DNA of 64,000 bases from Lachnospiraceae bacterium AF51-6-b8A. Its GTDB lineage: Bacteria; Bacillota; Clostridia; Lachnospirales; Lachnospiraceae. Positions 1 through 9,088 of the stretch are shown piece by piece. Below the pieces are notes generated by a model, which saw only the letters and a program-made list of their open reading frames with translations, made no database searches and had not been told where the DNA came from. Both the position numbers and the translations under genes were made by a program. Each line of letters begins with the position of its first letter. Position 1 is the first letter of the stretch. Location: NCBI GenBank assembly GCA_027682585.1, contig JAQCZH010000001.1, positions 620,001 to 684,000 of the forward strand, in the 5' to 3' direction.

Positions 1-604
1 TGTCGAGGCAGTCAAGGGGACCAATGTCAAGGTCGGCGCTGAGAACATGTACATCGAGGAGAAGGGGGCCTACACCGGAGAGATCGCTCCTGCCATGCTT
101 GTGGACGCCGGCGTGAGCTATGTCATCATCGGCCACTCCGAGAGAAGAGAGTATTTCAAGGAGGACGACGCCTTCCTCAACAAGAAGGTTCTGAAGGCGT
201 TTGAGCATGGCCTGACTCCCATTCTCTGCTGCGGCGAGAGCCTGGAGCAGAGAGAGTCCGGAGTGACGCTTGACTGGATCCGGCTGCAGATCAAGTCTGA
301 CCTCCAGGGGGTGAGCGCTGATCAGGCTGCCTCCATGGTCATTGCCTATGAACCCATCTGGGCCATCGGTACCGGAAGGACGGCGACCAGCGACCAGGCG
401 GAAGAGGTCTGCGCCGCGATCCGTCAGACCATCGCTGAAATCTATGACCAGGACACCGCAGACAAGATCCGGATTCAGTATGGCGGCTCCATGAAGGCTG
501 CCAACTGCAAGGAGCTTCTGGCCAAGCCCAACATCGACGGCGGCTTGATCGGCGGCGCTTCTCTGACCGAGGAGTTTGCCAGCATCGTCAACTACAATAA
601 GTAA
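1..604 (+). CDS. tpiA: Triosephosphate isomerase, C-terminal part (cut by window edge)
   Basis: This is the last 200 or so residues of triosephosphate isomerase, the cytosolic glycolytic enzyme that interconverts dihydroxyacetone phosphate and glyceraldehyde 3-phosphate. The frame is open from base 2, so the start lies outside the window; the ATG at 47 is internal. Visible family motifs are IIGHSERR with the electrophilic His (codon 134-136), [11 protein letters not shown] with the catalytic-base Glu (codon 350-352), and the phosphate-binding IQYGGS and GGLIGGASL segments near the end. The gene ends 200 bp before gpmI, so both belong to a lower-glycolysis cluster, as in many Firmicutes. Assignment is essentially certain; only the 5' end is missing. 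Confidence 0.97.
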   Translation, partial: VEAVKGTNVKVGAENMYIEEKGAYTGEIAPAMLVDAGVSYVIIGHSERREYFKEDDAFLNKKVLKAFEHGLTPILCCGESLEQRESGVTLDWIRLQIKSDLQGVSADQAASMVIAYEPIWAIGTGRTATSDQAEEVCAAIRQTIAEIYDQDTADKIRIQYGGSMKAANCKELLAKPNIDGGLIGGASLTEEFASIVNYNK

Positions 605-682
605 TCTGCCCGGGGAATCAAACTGCCGGTAGATTTCACAGGAAGCAAAGGGTCGTACAGATAAGATGGGGCATGGGCTTGT

Positions 683-719
683 GAGCCGTCCTTCATCTGA
701 TCTCTGTGCGGCTCTTTCT
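683..719 (+). terminator. Possible weak terminator after tpiA
   Basis: GAGCCG (683-688) and CGGCTC (709-714) form a 6-bp stem around a 20-base loop, followed by TTTCT. The long loop and short T-run make this weak, and it lies just upstream of the gpmI promoter. It could be partial termination or chance. Confidence 0.3.
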
Positions 720-750
720 GATGGAAAAAACGGAGCCCGGTGAAAAATTA

Positions 751-759
751 TGCTATAAT
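751..759 (+). promoter_or_regulatory. gpmI promoter, extended -10
   Basis: TGCTATAAT at 751-759 is a perfect sigma-A -10 (TATAAT, 754-759) with an extended TGn. No good -35 is visible 17 bp upstream, which is usual for extended -10 promoters. The start of transcription would be near 766, about 39 bases before the gpmI ATG. Confidence 0.6.
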
Positions 760-804
760 ATGCCGGGTTATTTCTTTGGACTCTGCAGCAGAAAGAGGTT
801 TGAA

Positions 805-2346
805 ATGGCAAAAAAACCAATTGTTTTATTAATCATGGATGGCTTCGGTATTACAGATAAGACCGAGGGGAATGCGGTAAAGATGGCGAATACGCCTGTT
901 CTGGATAATTTGATGGCCAGTTGCCCCTATCAGCTGGGCTATGCTTCCGGGCTGGCCGTGGGTCTTCCGGACGGTCAGATGGGCAATTCGGAGGTCGGCC
1001 ACATGAATATGGGAGCCGGCCGAATTGTCTACCAGGAACTGACCAGGATTTCCAAGGCGATCGAGGACGGCGACTTTTTCAGGAATGAAGAGCTGCTCAA
1101 GGCATTTGACAATGCAAAGGCAAATAAGGGATCGGTTCATCTCTTTGGACTTGTCTCTACCGGCGGCGTTCACTCTCATTTAGGCCATCTGACCGGCCTT
1201 CTTGAGATGGCCAAGAAAGAGGGGGCTTCCAAGGTCTATGTGCACGCTTTTCTGGACGGAAGAGATACACCTCCCACCTCGGCCCTTGGCTTTATCAAGG
1301 ATCTGGAGGCGGAGATGGATCAGATCGGCGTTGGCCGCATCGCCTCTTTGTCCGGTCGCTATTACGCCATGGATCGAGACAATCGCTGGGATCGCGTAGA
1401 GAAGGCCTACAAGGTCCTGACCGCGGCTGACGGCAATGTGGCCAAGTCTGCAACCGAAGCTCTGGAAGCTTCCTATGCTGCGGATGTCAACGATGAATTT
1501 GTCATTCCGACCGCAATCATTCCGGAGGGACAGGAGGCGGCTACGGTTAAAAATGGTGACTCTGTCATTTATTTCAATTTCCGTCCCGATCGCGCCCGTG
1601 AGATGACCAGAGCCTTCTGTGCGGATGCTTTTGACGGCTTTGACCGTGGCGAGAGAATCAAGACTACCTTCGTTGTCTTCACGGACTATGACGAGACCAT
1701 CCCCAACAAGCTGGTTGCTTTTAAGAAAGAGAGCATTTCCAATACCTTCGGTCAGTATCTGGCGGCTCACAAGATGACCCAGGCCAGGATCGCTGAGACG
1801 GAGAAGTACGCTCACGTCACCTTCTTCTTCAATGGGGGCGTCGAGGAGCCGAATGAGGGGGAAGACCGCATCCTGGTCAAGAGTCCAAAGGTTGCCACCT
1901 ACGATCTGCAGCCGGAGATGTCTGCCCCTGAGGTCTGCGACAAACTCTGCAAGGCTATTACTTCCGACAAGTATGATGTCATTATCATCAATTTTGCCAA
2001 TCCGGATATGGTCGGCCATACCGGTGTGATTCCGGCCGCGGTCAAGGCGGTTGAAACGGTAGACACCTGTGTCGGCAGGGCGGTCGAGGCTCTTAAGTCT
2101 GTCGACGGCACTATGTTTATCTGTGCCGATCACGGCAACTGTGAGAAGATGATTGACTATGAGACCGGACAGCCCCATACAGCGCATACGACCAATCCAG
2201 TTCCCTTTATCCTGGTCAATGCGGATCCGGCTTATGGCCTGAAGGAGGGCGGGAAGCTCTGTGATATCATCCCAACCCTGATTGAACTGATGGGGATGGA
2301 AAAGCCGACTGAGATGACCGGTCAGTCCCTTTTAGTCCGCAGGTAA
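805..2346 (+). CDS. gpmI: 2,3-bisphosphoglycerate-independent phosphoglycerate mutase
   Basis: Interconverts 3- and 2-phosphoglycerate in glycolysis, using two Mn ions and a phosphoserine intermediate (cofactor-independent, alkaline-phosphatase superfamily). The open frame reaches back to 706, but the ATG at 805 is chosen: it follows GAAAGAGG by 6 bases and gives MAKKPIVLLIMDGFG, the normal family start, and 513 residues, the usual length. Ser62 in GQMGNSEVGH is the nucleophile, and Asp12 in MDGFG and the later ICADHGNCE are metal ligands. It has its own extended -10 promoter (751-759) and terminator (2442-2480), so it can be transcribed apart from tpiA. Confidence 0.97.
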   Translation: MAKKPIVLLIMDGFGITDKTEGNAVKMANTPVLDNLMASCPYQLGYASGLAVGLPDGQMGNSEVGHMNMGAGRIVYQELTRISKAIEDGDFFRNEELLKAFDNAKANKGSVHLFGLVSTGGVHSHLGHLTGLLEMAKKEGASKVYVHAFLDGRDTPPTSALGFIKDLEAEMDQIGVGRIASLSGRYYAMDRDNRWDRVEKAYKVLTAADGNVAKSATEALEASYAADVNDEFVIPTAIIPEGQEAATVKNGDSVIYFNFRPDRAREMTRAFCADAFDGFDRGERIKTTFVVFTDYDETIPNKLVAFKKESISNTFGQYLAAHKMTQARIAETEKYAHVTFFFNGGVEEPNEGEDRILVKSPKVATYDLQPEMSAPEVCDKLCKAITSDKYDVIIINFANPDMVGHTGVIPAAVKAVETVDTCVGRAVEALKSVDGTMFICADHGNCEKMIDYETGQPHTAHTTNPVPFILVNADPAYGLKEGGKLCDIIPTLIELMGMEKPTEMTGQSLLVRR

Positions 2347-2441
2347 AGTGAATGCAGCAAAGATGTCGATAGAGTCTGATGGTATAGGCAGGGCGATTTG
2401 ATTCGATTCGGCTTTTGTGTCGATTCGATTTTTAGGAACAG

Positions 2442-2480
2442 GGAGTGGGATGGCTGAAAATAGCCACCCCGCTCCTTTTT
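2442..2480 (+). terminator. Rho-independent terminator after gpmI
   Basis: GGAGTGGG-ATGGCT pairs with AGCC-ACCCC-GCTCC around a short A-rich loop (gaaaat) and is followed directly by TTTTT (2476-2480). It is the clear end of the gpmI transcript. Confidence 0.85.
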
Positions 2481-2600
2481 GGGGTGCAAAGTATGGGTGG
2501 TTTTCCGGCAGGTCTCTGTTTTTCGAGGACTCTCTGTGGGAAATCGCTAATTTGAGATTGCAAATTTTGTAGAAATAAACAATTTACAGGTCAAAATGAG

Positions 2601-3038
2601 GTGGTTTCTGACTCTGTCATCGTCAGCAAAATCAGTGACAGAGGCCTCAGGGGAGGTGGAGAAGAGTTTTATACGGTAAAGTCTCTTCTCCCGGCCAAAA
2701 GGAATTTGGGCCAGATTGAATTTCTTTCTTCCGATGATCGCTTTATCAAAACGACGTATTCGTCTATTTCCCAGCTTGACAGCTGTCAGCTGGATTGGCT
2801 GAGGGAATCTGTCGGAGAGAAAAATTATAACTTGATCTGTCATTGCCATGATATCCTGAAAATTGAGAGGATCAGAGACCAAAAGGAAGATGTGTCAGAT
2901 CTGCTGGAGAGAAATGGCTTATCGGAAGAAGAGATCCAGTCAATTAAAGACTTCGAAGAGACCCAAAACAGAATGGAGTTTATGCTGGTGTTTCAGTTGA
3001 ACAACCGAAAGAGAGTCGTCTTTGAGTCATTTGATTGA
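2601..3038 (+). CDS. Unrecognised 145-residue protein
   Basis: I do not recognise the family. The frame begins with a GTG at 2601; there is no in-frame ATG until near the end and a stop at 2553, so GTG is the only plausible start. Its ribosome site is poor (GAG directly upstream). The product is soluble, 145 residues, with no signal peptide or membrane segment. It has a CHCH motif (ICHCHDILK) in the middle, then an acidic helical stretch (SEEEIQSIKDFEETQ) and a C-terminal strand-like end (VFQLNNRKRVVFESFD). The opposite strand holds a 111-residue frame over the same bases, but the plus frame has the more protein-like composition. It lies alone between the gpmI terminator and the purC promoter. 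Confidence 0.5.
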   Translation: MVSDSVIVSKISDRGLRGGGEEFYTVKSLLPAKRNLGQIEFLSSDDRFIKTTYSSISQLDSCQLDWLRESVGEKNYNLICHCHDILKIERIRDQKEDVSDLLERNGLSEEEIQSIKDFEETQNRMEFMLVFQLNNRKRVVFESFD

Positions 3039-3125
3039 TCCGGGATCTAAGCTTGGTCTTTGCCTTATCGCACCTATTACGATTTCTAATATAGGGACAT
3101 TGACTGATAAATACTCGCGCAGGAC

Positions 3126-3134
3126 TGCTATAAT
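3126..3134 (+). promoter_or_regulatory. purC promoter, extended -10
   Basis: TGCTATAAT at 3126-3134 is the same extended -10 as at gpmI. A TTGACT lies at 3100-3105 but is 23 bp away, too far for a standard -35. Transcription would start near 3141, leaving a 46-base leader that contains the palindrome at 3161-3174. Confidence 0.6.
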
Positions 3135-3160
3135 ATCCGCGTAATCGGTTGACGCGAAGA

Positions 3161-3174
3161 GCGCGGATCCGCGC
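3161..3174 (+). promoter_or_regulatory. Perfect 14-bp palindrome in the purC leader
   Basis: GCGCGGATCCGCGC is its own reverse complement and ends directly before the GAGGAG ribosome site of purC (3175-3180). In RNA it would fold as a 5-bp GC stem with a GATC loop touching the ribosome site. It could be an operator, a translational control hairpin, or simply a stabilising 5' hairpin; nothing in the sequence decides. Confidence 0.5.
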
Positions 3175-3186
3175 GAGGAGGAAGCA

Positions 3187-4062
3187 ATGAGCGAGTTAAA
3201 GCCTATGATGGAGGGCAAGGTTCGTGAGGTATACGACAACGGCGACAGCATAATTATGTACGCTACCGACCGCATCTCAGCCTTCGACGTGATCCTGAAG
3301 AATAAGATCACAGGCAAGGGGGCCGTCTTAACCCAAATGTCCAAGTTCTGGTTTGATTACAGCTCTGACATTGTAAAAAATCATATGCTCTCCACCGATA
3401 CAGCGGACATGCCTGCTTTTTTCCATAAACCCGAATTTGCCGGCCGTGTCATGAAGTGCAAGAAGCTGACCATGCTCCCCATTGAGTGCATCGTCCGCGG
3501 CTATATCACCGGCTCCGGCTGGGCCTCCTACAAGGAGAATGGCACAGTCTGCGGGATCAGGCTTCCCGAGGGATTAAGGGAGTCCGATAAGCTTCCTGAG
3601 CCCATTTATACCCCTTCTACCAAGGCTCAATACGGTCTTCACGACGAGAATATTCCCTATGAGAAATCCGTTGAGATCCTGGAGAAACTCTATCCGGACA
3701 AAGGGGAAGCTTATGCCGCAAAGATCAGGGACTACACGCTGGCTCTCTACAAAAAGTGCGCGGATTACGCTCTGACCAGGGGGATTATCATTGCCGATAC
3801 CAAGTTCGAGTTCGGTCTTAATGAGAATGGCGAGCTTGTCCTTGCCGACGAGATGTTAACCCCTGACTCCTCCCGCTTCTGGCCCTTAGAGGGGTATCAG
3901 CCGGGGAAGAGTCAGCCTTCCTTTGACAAGCAGTATGTCAGAGACTGGCTCAAGGCCAATCCCAAGAGTGATTATCTGCTTCCCGATGATGTTATCTCCA
4001 AGACCATTGACAAGTATCTTGAGGCCTATAAGCTCTTGACGGGGTCTTTTCTTAACGTATAA
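3187..4062 (+). CDS. purC: SAICAR synthetase (phosphoribosylaminoimidazole-succinocarboxamide synthase)
   Basis: Joins CAIR and aspartate with ATP to give SAICAR, step 8 of IMP synthesis. The ATG at 3187 follows GAGGAG. The 291 residues match the longer class of PurC. Motifs seen: EGKVREVYDNGD at the N-terminal ATP site, ATDRISAFDVI, IECIVRGYITGSGW in the centre, and IIIADTKFEFGL followed by ADEMLTPDSSRFW at the catalytic end. It opens a purC-purF-purB set, but a terminator-like hairpin separates it from purF (4079-4115). A perfect palindrome abuts its ribosome site. Confidence 0.97.
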   Translation: MSELKPMMEGKVREVYDNGDSIIMYATDRISAFDVILKNKITGKGAVLTQMSKFWFDYSSDIVKNHMLSTDTADMPAFFHKPEFAGRVMKCKKLTMLPIECIVRGYITGSGWASYKENGTVCGIRLPEGLRESDKLPEPIYTPSTKAQYGLHDENIPYEKSVEILEKLYPDKGEAYAAKIRDYTLALYKKCADYALTRGIIIADTKFEFGLNENGELVLADEMLTPDSSRFWPLEGYQPGKSQPSFDKQYVRDWLKANPKSDYLLPDDVISKTIDKYLEAYKLLTGSFLNV

Positions 4063-4078
4063 TTCTATTGTGATGCAC

Positions 4079-4115
4079 AGATGGGGTTTCCGCTGAGATC
4101 CCATCTTTTCTTTTT
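4079..4115 (+). terminator. Terminator or attenuator between purC and purF
   Basis: AGATGGG (4079-4085) pairs perfectly with CCCATCT (4100-4106) around a 14-base loop and runs into TTTTCTTTTT. Its T-tract ends where the purF ribosome site TGAGGA (4115-4120) begins. It has the form of an intrinsic terminator inside the operon, so purF and purB would depend on read-through or on an unseen promoter. Confidence 0.7.
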
Positions 4116-4127
4116 GAGGATAAATGC

Positions 4128-5576
4128 TTGAAGAAAAGTAAATTAGACCTGACCTTAGAAGCCAAGCCCATCCATGACGAGTGCGGCGTCTTCGGCATGT
4201 ATGACTTTGACCACGGAGATGTGGCGAGCTCTATTTATTACGGCCTGTTTGCCCTGCAGCACAGGGGACAGGAGTCCTGCGGCATCGCCGTCTCTGACAC
4301 CAAAGGACCCAAGGGGAATATGCTCTCCTATAAGGGAATGGGCCTGGTCAATGAGGTATTTGATAATGACAGGCTGAGTGACCTGCACGGAGATATCGGC
4401 GTGGGGCATGCCAGATATTCCACTGCAGGGGAATCCACATATGCCAATGCCCAGCCTCTGGTTTTAAATTATGTCAAGGGCACATTGGCCCTGGCGCACA
4501 ATGGCAACCTGGTCAACGCCAATGAGCTTCGCGCCAGATTATCTGAGACCGGCGCTATTTTTCAGACGACCATCGACACGGAGACCATTGCCTATCTGAT
4601 CGCCAGACACCGGATCCATTCTGCCTCTGTCGAAGAGGCCGTCTCAAGGACCATCGATGACATCAAGGGGGCCTATTCGATTGTGATCGCCAGTCCCAGA
4701 AAGCTGATCGCCGCCAGAGACCCCTTCGGATTTAAGCCCCTTTGCATCGGAAGAAGAGACAATACCTATGTGGTCTCCTCCGAGTCCTGCGCTCTTGATA
4801 CCATCGGCGCGGAATTTATCCGTGATGTCCTGCCGGGGGAGATTGTCACCATCAGTCCCGACGCCGGCATCCAATCCGATACCAGCCACTGCCTGCCGGA
4901 AGACAAAATGGGCAGGTGTATCTTCGAGTACATCTATTTCTCCCGTCCTGACTCCATGATTGACGGGAAGTCGGTCTATGAGGCCAGAATCCGCGCAGGC
5001 CGCTACCTTGCCCAGGATTCTCCGGTAGAAGCAGACCTGGTCGTCGGCGTCCCGGAATCCGGCAATGCCGCCGCTATGGGTTACGCCATGGAGTCCGGCA
5101 TTCCCTATGGAACTGCCTTCTATAAGAATTCCTATGTGGGCCGGACTTTCATCAAGCCTAAGCAGAACGCCAGGGAATCGTCCGTTCGCGTCAAGTTAAA
5201 TCCCATCCGGTCAGTTGTGGAGGGGAAGCGAATCATTATGATCGACGACTCCATTGTCCGGGGAACCACCTCCGGCCAGATTGTCTCCATGCTCAAGGAG
5301 GCGGGCGCCAGAGAGGTACATGTGCGCATTTCCTCCCCCGCATTTCGCTATCCCTGTTATTTTGGGATTGATGTGCCGGCAAGAGACCAGCTGATTGCCT
5401 ACCGCAGAAGCGAAGAGGAGATCCGTCAGCTTTTGGGAGCGGATTCGCTTGCCTATCTCAGATTGGAACGTCTGCCCCAGATGGTGGATGATCTGGCCAT
5501 CTGCAGGGGCTGTTTTACAGGCGATTACCCTGTAGATCCGCCCAAAGAGGATATCCGGGGCAAGTTCGATGCCTGA
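4128..5576 (+). CDS. purF: Amidophosphoribosyltransferase (iron-sulfur type)
   Basis: Commits PRPP to purine synthesis by forming 5-phosphoribosylamine from PRPP and glutamine. The start is taken as TTG at 4128, 7 bases after TGAGGA. A closer ATG at 4124 reads only MLEEK and stops, overlapping the true start. The first 18 residues are a propeptide ending in IHDE; Cys19 (CGVFGMYDFD) becomes the N-terminal glutaminase nucleophile. The PRPP-binding loop is IIMIDDSIVRGTTS. Cysteines in GRCIFEY, RYPCYFGID and the CRGC pair near the end are placed like the 4Fe-4S ligands of B. subtilis PurF, so this is the oxygen-labile, iron-sulfur class. It is followed 47 bp later by purB. Confidence 0.96.
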   Translation: MKKSKLDLTLEAKPIHDECGVFGMYDFDHGDVASSIYYGLFALQHRGQESCGIAVSDTKGPKGNMLSYKGMGLVNEVFDNDRLSDLHGDIGVGHARYSTAGESTYANAQPLVLNYVKGTLALAHNGNLVNANELRARLSETGAIFQTTIDTETIAYLIARHRIHSASVEEAVSRTIDDIKGAYSIVIASPRKLIAARDPFGFKPLCIGRRDNTYVVSSESCALDTIGAEFIRDVLPGEIVTISPDAGIQSDTSHCLPEDKMGRCIFEYIYFSRPDSMIDGKSVYEARIRAGRYLAQDSPVEADLVVGVPESGNAAAMGYAMESGIPYGTAFYKNSYVGRTFIKPKQNARESSVRVKLNPIRSVVEGKRIIMIDDSIVRGTTSGQIVSMLKEAGAREVHVRISSPAFRYPCYFGIDVPARDQLIAYRRSEEEIRQLLGADSLAYLRLERLPQMVDDLAICRGCFTGDYPVDPPKEDIRGKFDA

Positions 5577-5623
5577 AGGAAAGTGATATCTGATCACAGA
5601 TGTTATAGAGAAAAGGAGATACG

Positions 5624-7078
5624 ATGAGCACAGATCGATATGAGAGCCCCCTGTCACAGCGCTATGCCAGTAAGGAGATGCAGTATATCTTCTCTCAGGA
5701 TATGAAGTTCTCCACCTGGAGACGCCTGTGGATTGCCCTGGCGGAGACGGAGATGGAACTTGGCCTGTCCCAGAATGGAAAGCCCGTCATCACGCAGGAG
5801 ATGATTGACGAGTTAAAGAGCCATGTCACAGATATCAACTATGATGTGGCAAGAGAGCGTGAGAAACTGGTCCGCCATGATGTGATGAGCCATGTCTATG
5901 CCTATGGACAGCAGTGCCCAAAGGCGGCCGGTATCATTCATCTGGGGGCGACTTCCTGCTATGTCGGAGACAACACGGATATCATTATTATGCGAGAGGC
6001 TCTGACCTTAGTTCGTAAGAAACTGTTCAATGTCATCGCCGAATTGGCTCAGTTCGCTGATAGCTACAAGGGCCTGCCCACATTGGCTTTCACTCACTTT
6101 CAGCCTGCCCAGCCCACGACGGTCGGAAAGAGGGCATGTCTCTGGATTAATGAATTCGTCATGGATTTGGAAGATCTGGACTATGTGCTGGCCAGTCTTA
6201 AGCTGCTGGGATCCAAAGGGACGACCGGAACCCAGGCCTCTTTTTTGGAACTTTTTAACGGCGACCAGGAGACCATTGACAAGATTGACCCCATGATTGC
6301 CGCAAAAATGGGGTTTTCTTCCTGCTATCCGGTATCCGGTCAGACCTATTCCCGCAAGGTGGACACCCGCGTGATCAATATTCTGGCGGGAATCGCGGCC
6401 TCTGCGACCAAGATGACCAATGATATCCGGATGCTGCAGCACATGAAGGAAGTGGAGGAGCCCTTCGAGAAGAGCCAGATCGGTTCCTCCGCCATGGCCT
6501 ATAAGAGAAATCCCATGCGGTCTGAGCGCATCGCCTCCCTGTCCCGCTATATCATCGCGGATGCCATGAACCCCGCGATCACTTCAGCCACGCAGTGGTT
6601 TGAGAGGACTCTTGACGATTCCGCCAACAAGCGCCTGTCGATTCCCGAGGGCTTCCTGGCCTGTGACGGGGTTTTGGATCTCTGTATTAATGTGGTGGAT
6701 GGCCTGGTTGTTTACCCAAAGGTCATCGAGAAGCATCTGAGAGCGGAGCTTCCCTTCATGGCGACGGAGAATATCATGATGGATGCCGTCAAGAACGGCG
6801 GCAACCGGCAGGAGCTGCATGAGCGTATCCGCGAGCTTTCCATGGAAGCCGGCAGAACAGTCAAGGTGGAGGGAAAGGATAATAACCTCTTAGAGCTGAT
6901 CGCTGCTGACAGAGAGACATTTGGCATGGATTTGTCCGATCTGGAGGATCATATGGAGGGAATCCGCTATGTCGGGCGAGCCCCCCGCCAGGTAGAGGTC
7001 TATCTGCGGGATACCATAAGGCCCCTTCTTGATGCGAATGCAAATCTTCTGGGGCTGACGGCGGAAATCAATGTTTGA
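5624..7078 (+). CDS. purB: Adenylosuccinate lyase
   Basis: Acts twice in purine synthesis: it splits SAICAR to AICAR and adenylosuccinate to AMP, releasing fumarate each time. Its ATG lies 7 bases after AAAGGAGA. At 484 residues it resembles the longer, eukaryote-like PurB group rather than the 430-residue Bacillus form. The superfamily signature is at residues 287-297, GSSAMAYKRNP. The usual Pro of this loop (GSSAMPYKRNP) is Ala here, a small departure from the consensus. The catalytic-loop Ser in GSS and the THFQPAQPT segment with its active-site His are intact. It closes the purC-purF-purB group. Confidence 0.96.
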   Translation: MSTDRYESPLSQRYASKEMQYIFSQDMKFSTWRRLWIALAETEMELGLSQNGKPVITQEMIDELKSHVTDINYDVAREREKLVRHDVMSHVYAYGQQCPKAAGIIHLGATSCYVGDNTDIIIMREALTLVRKKLFNVIAELAQFADSYKGLPTLAFTHFQPAQPTTVGKRACLWINEFVMDLEDLDYVLASLKLLGSKGTTGTQASFLELFNGDQETIDKIDPMIAAKMGFSSCYPVSGQTYSRKVDTRVINILAGIAASATKMTNDIRMLQHMKEVEEPFEKSQIGSSAMAYKRNPMRSERIASLSRYIIADAMNPAITSATQWFERTLDDSANKRLSIPEGFLACDGVLDLCINVVDGLVVYPKVIEKHLRAELPFMATENIMMDAVKNGGNRQELHERIRELSMEAGRTVKVEGKDNNLLELIAADRETFGMDLSDLEDHMEGIRYVGRAPRQVEVYLRDTIRPLLDANANLLGLTAEINV

Positions 7079-7159
7079 TCTGGAAAAGAGGATAAGATAA
7101 ATCAATAGATCCGGAGTGCTTTTTCGGGTTAAATCGTTAAAATATGCAAAGCAAAGTGA

Positions 7160-8584
<1,425 letters not shown>

Positions 8585-8601
8585 TCCTGCCGAGACGACC
8601 T

Positions 8602-8630
8602 TTGACAGGGTGTCCCTGCTGTGCTATATT
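8602..8630 (+). promoter_or_regulatory. secG promoter with a dyad in the spacer
   Basis: TTGACA (8602-8607), 17-bp spacer, TATATT (8625-8630) with an extended TGc: one of the best sigma-A promoters in the window. CAGGG-TGT-CCCTG (8606-8618) makes a perfect 5-bp dyad running from the -35 into the spacer, a place where a repressor could bind. Confidence 0.85.
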
Positions 8631-8684
8631 AGTTTTTGTTGTGTGGCTTGAGAGAATCCGACTGACAGAAGAGGAGCTTAGCAG

Positions 8685-8939
8685 ATGATCGCAGTTTTAA
8701 AGACAGTTCTGACGGTGATTTTTGTCATTGTCTGTATTGTTTTGAATATTGTAATCCTAAGCCAGGAGGGCAAGGACGCGGGGCTCGGTTCTCTGAGCGG
8801 GCAGGCCTCCAATACGGACTCCTACTGGAGCAAGAACAGGGGACGTTCCCGTGAGGGAGTCCTGATCAAAGTGACCACAGTTCTGGTTGTCGCGTATTTT
8901 ATCGTATCCGCGGCCTTGAATATGGGACTTTTTAACTGA
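8685..8939 (+). CDS. secG: Preprotein translocase subunit SecG
   Basis: Small membrane subunit of the SecYEG channel that aids protein export. The 84-residue product has the SecG pattern: a first membrane helix (about residues 4-27), a cytoplasmic loop with SQEGKDAGLGSLSGQ, and a second helix (about 60-80). The ATG lies downstream of GAGGAG. It has a consensus promoter (8602-8630) and a long branched terminator (8977-9041). The gene order secG-rnr-smpB-ssrA is common in Firmicutes and links export, RNA decay and ribosome rescue. Confidence 0.95.
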   Translation: MIAVLKTVLTVIFVIVCIVLNIVILSQEGKDAGLGSLSGQASNTDSYWSKNRGRSREGVLIKVTTVLVVAYFIVSAALNMGLFN

Positions 8940-8976
8940 GAAAACCGGATTATTGTCGAGGACTGTAAGATTTCAG

Positions 8977-9041
8977 GTCGACCATCCCATATCGCATGTG
9001 TACGCTTGTACAGTCGCGGATTGAGGTGGTCGGCTTTTCTT
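8977..9041 (+). terminator. Branched terminator after secG
   Basis: GTCGACCA (8977-8984) pairs with TGGTCGGC (9027-9034, one G-U) and is followed by TTTTCTT. The 42-base loop contains its own TGTAC/GTACA hairpin. This would end secG transcription ahead of rnr, or let part of it through. Confidence 0.7.
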
Positions 9042-9088
9042 ATTCGGGGAAGAAGAATTTTACGGTCATATATTTTCAGGAGTGACAG

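Noticed and set aside
1180..2187. Minus-strand open frame of 335 codons opposite gpmI
   Set aside because: It is a mirror of a strongly conserved gene; the frame arises from the codon bias of gpmI. No ribosome site or family match. Similar long antisense frames (15153-16085, 32101-33060, 33785-34804, 47299-48300, 49071-50087) are rejected for the same reason.
2547..2882. Minus-strand 111-residue frame over the unknown gene at 2601
   Set aside because: The plus frame is longer and its amino-acid composition is more protein-like. The minus frame ends in the gpmI-purC gap without signals.
3060..3120. TAATATAGG near purC, similar to part of a purine riboswitch
   Set aside because: The conserved TTTCTACC core and the paired stems of the purine aptamer are absent.
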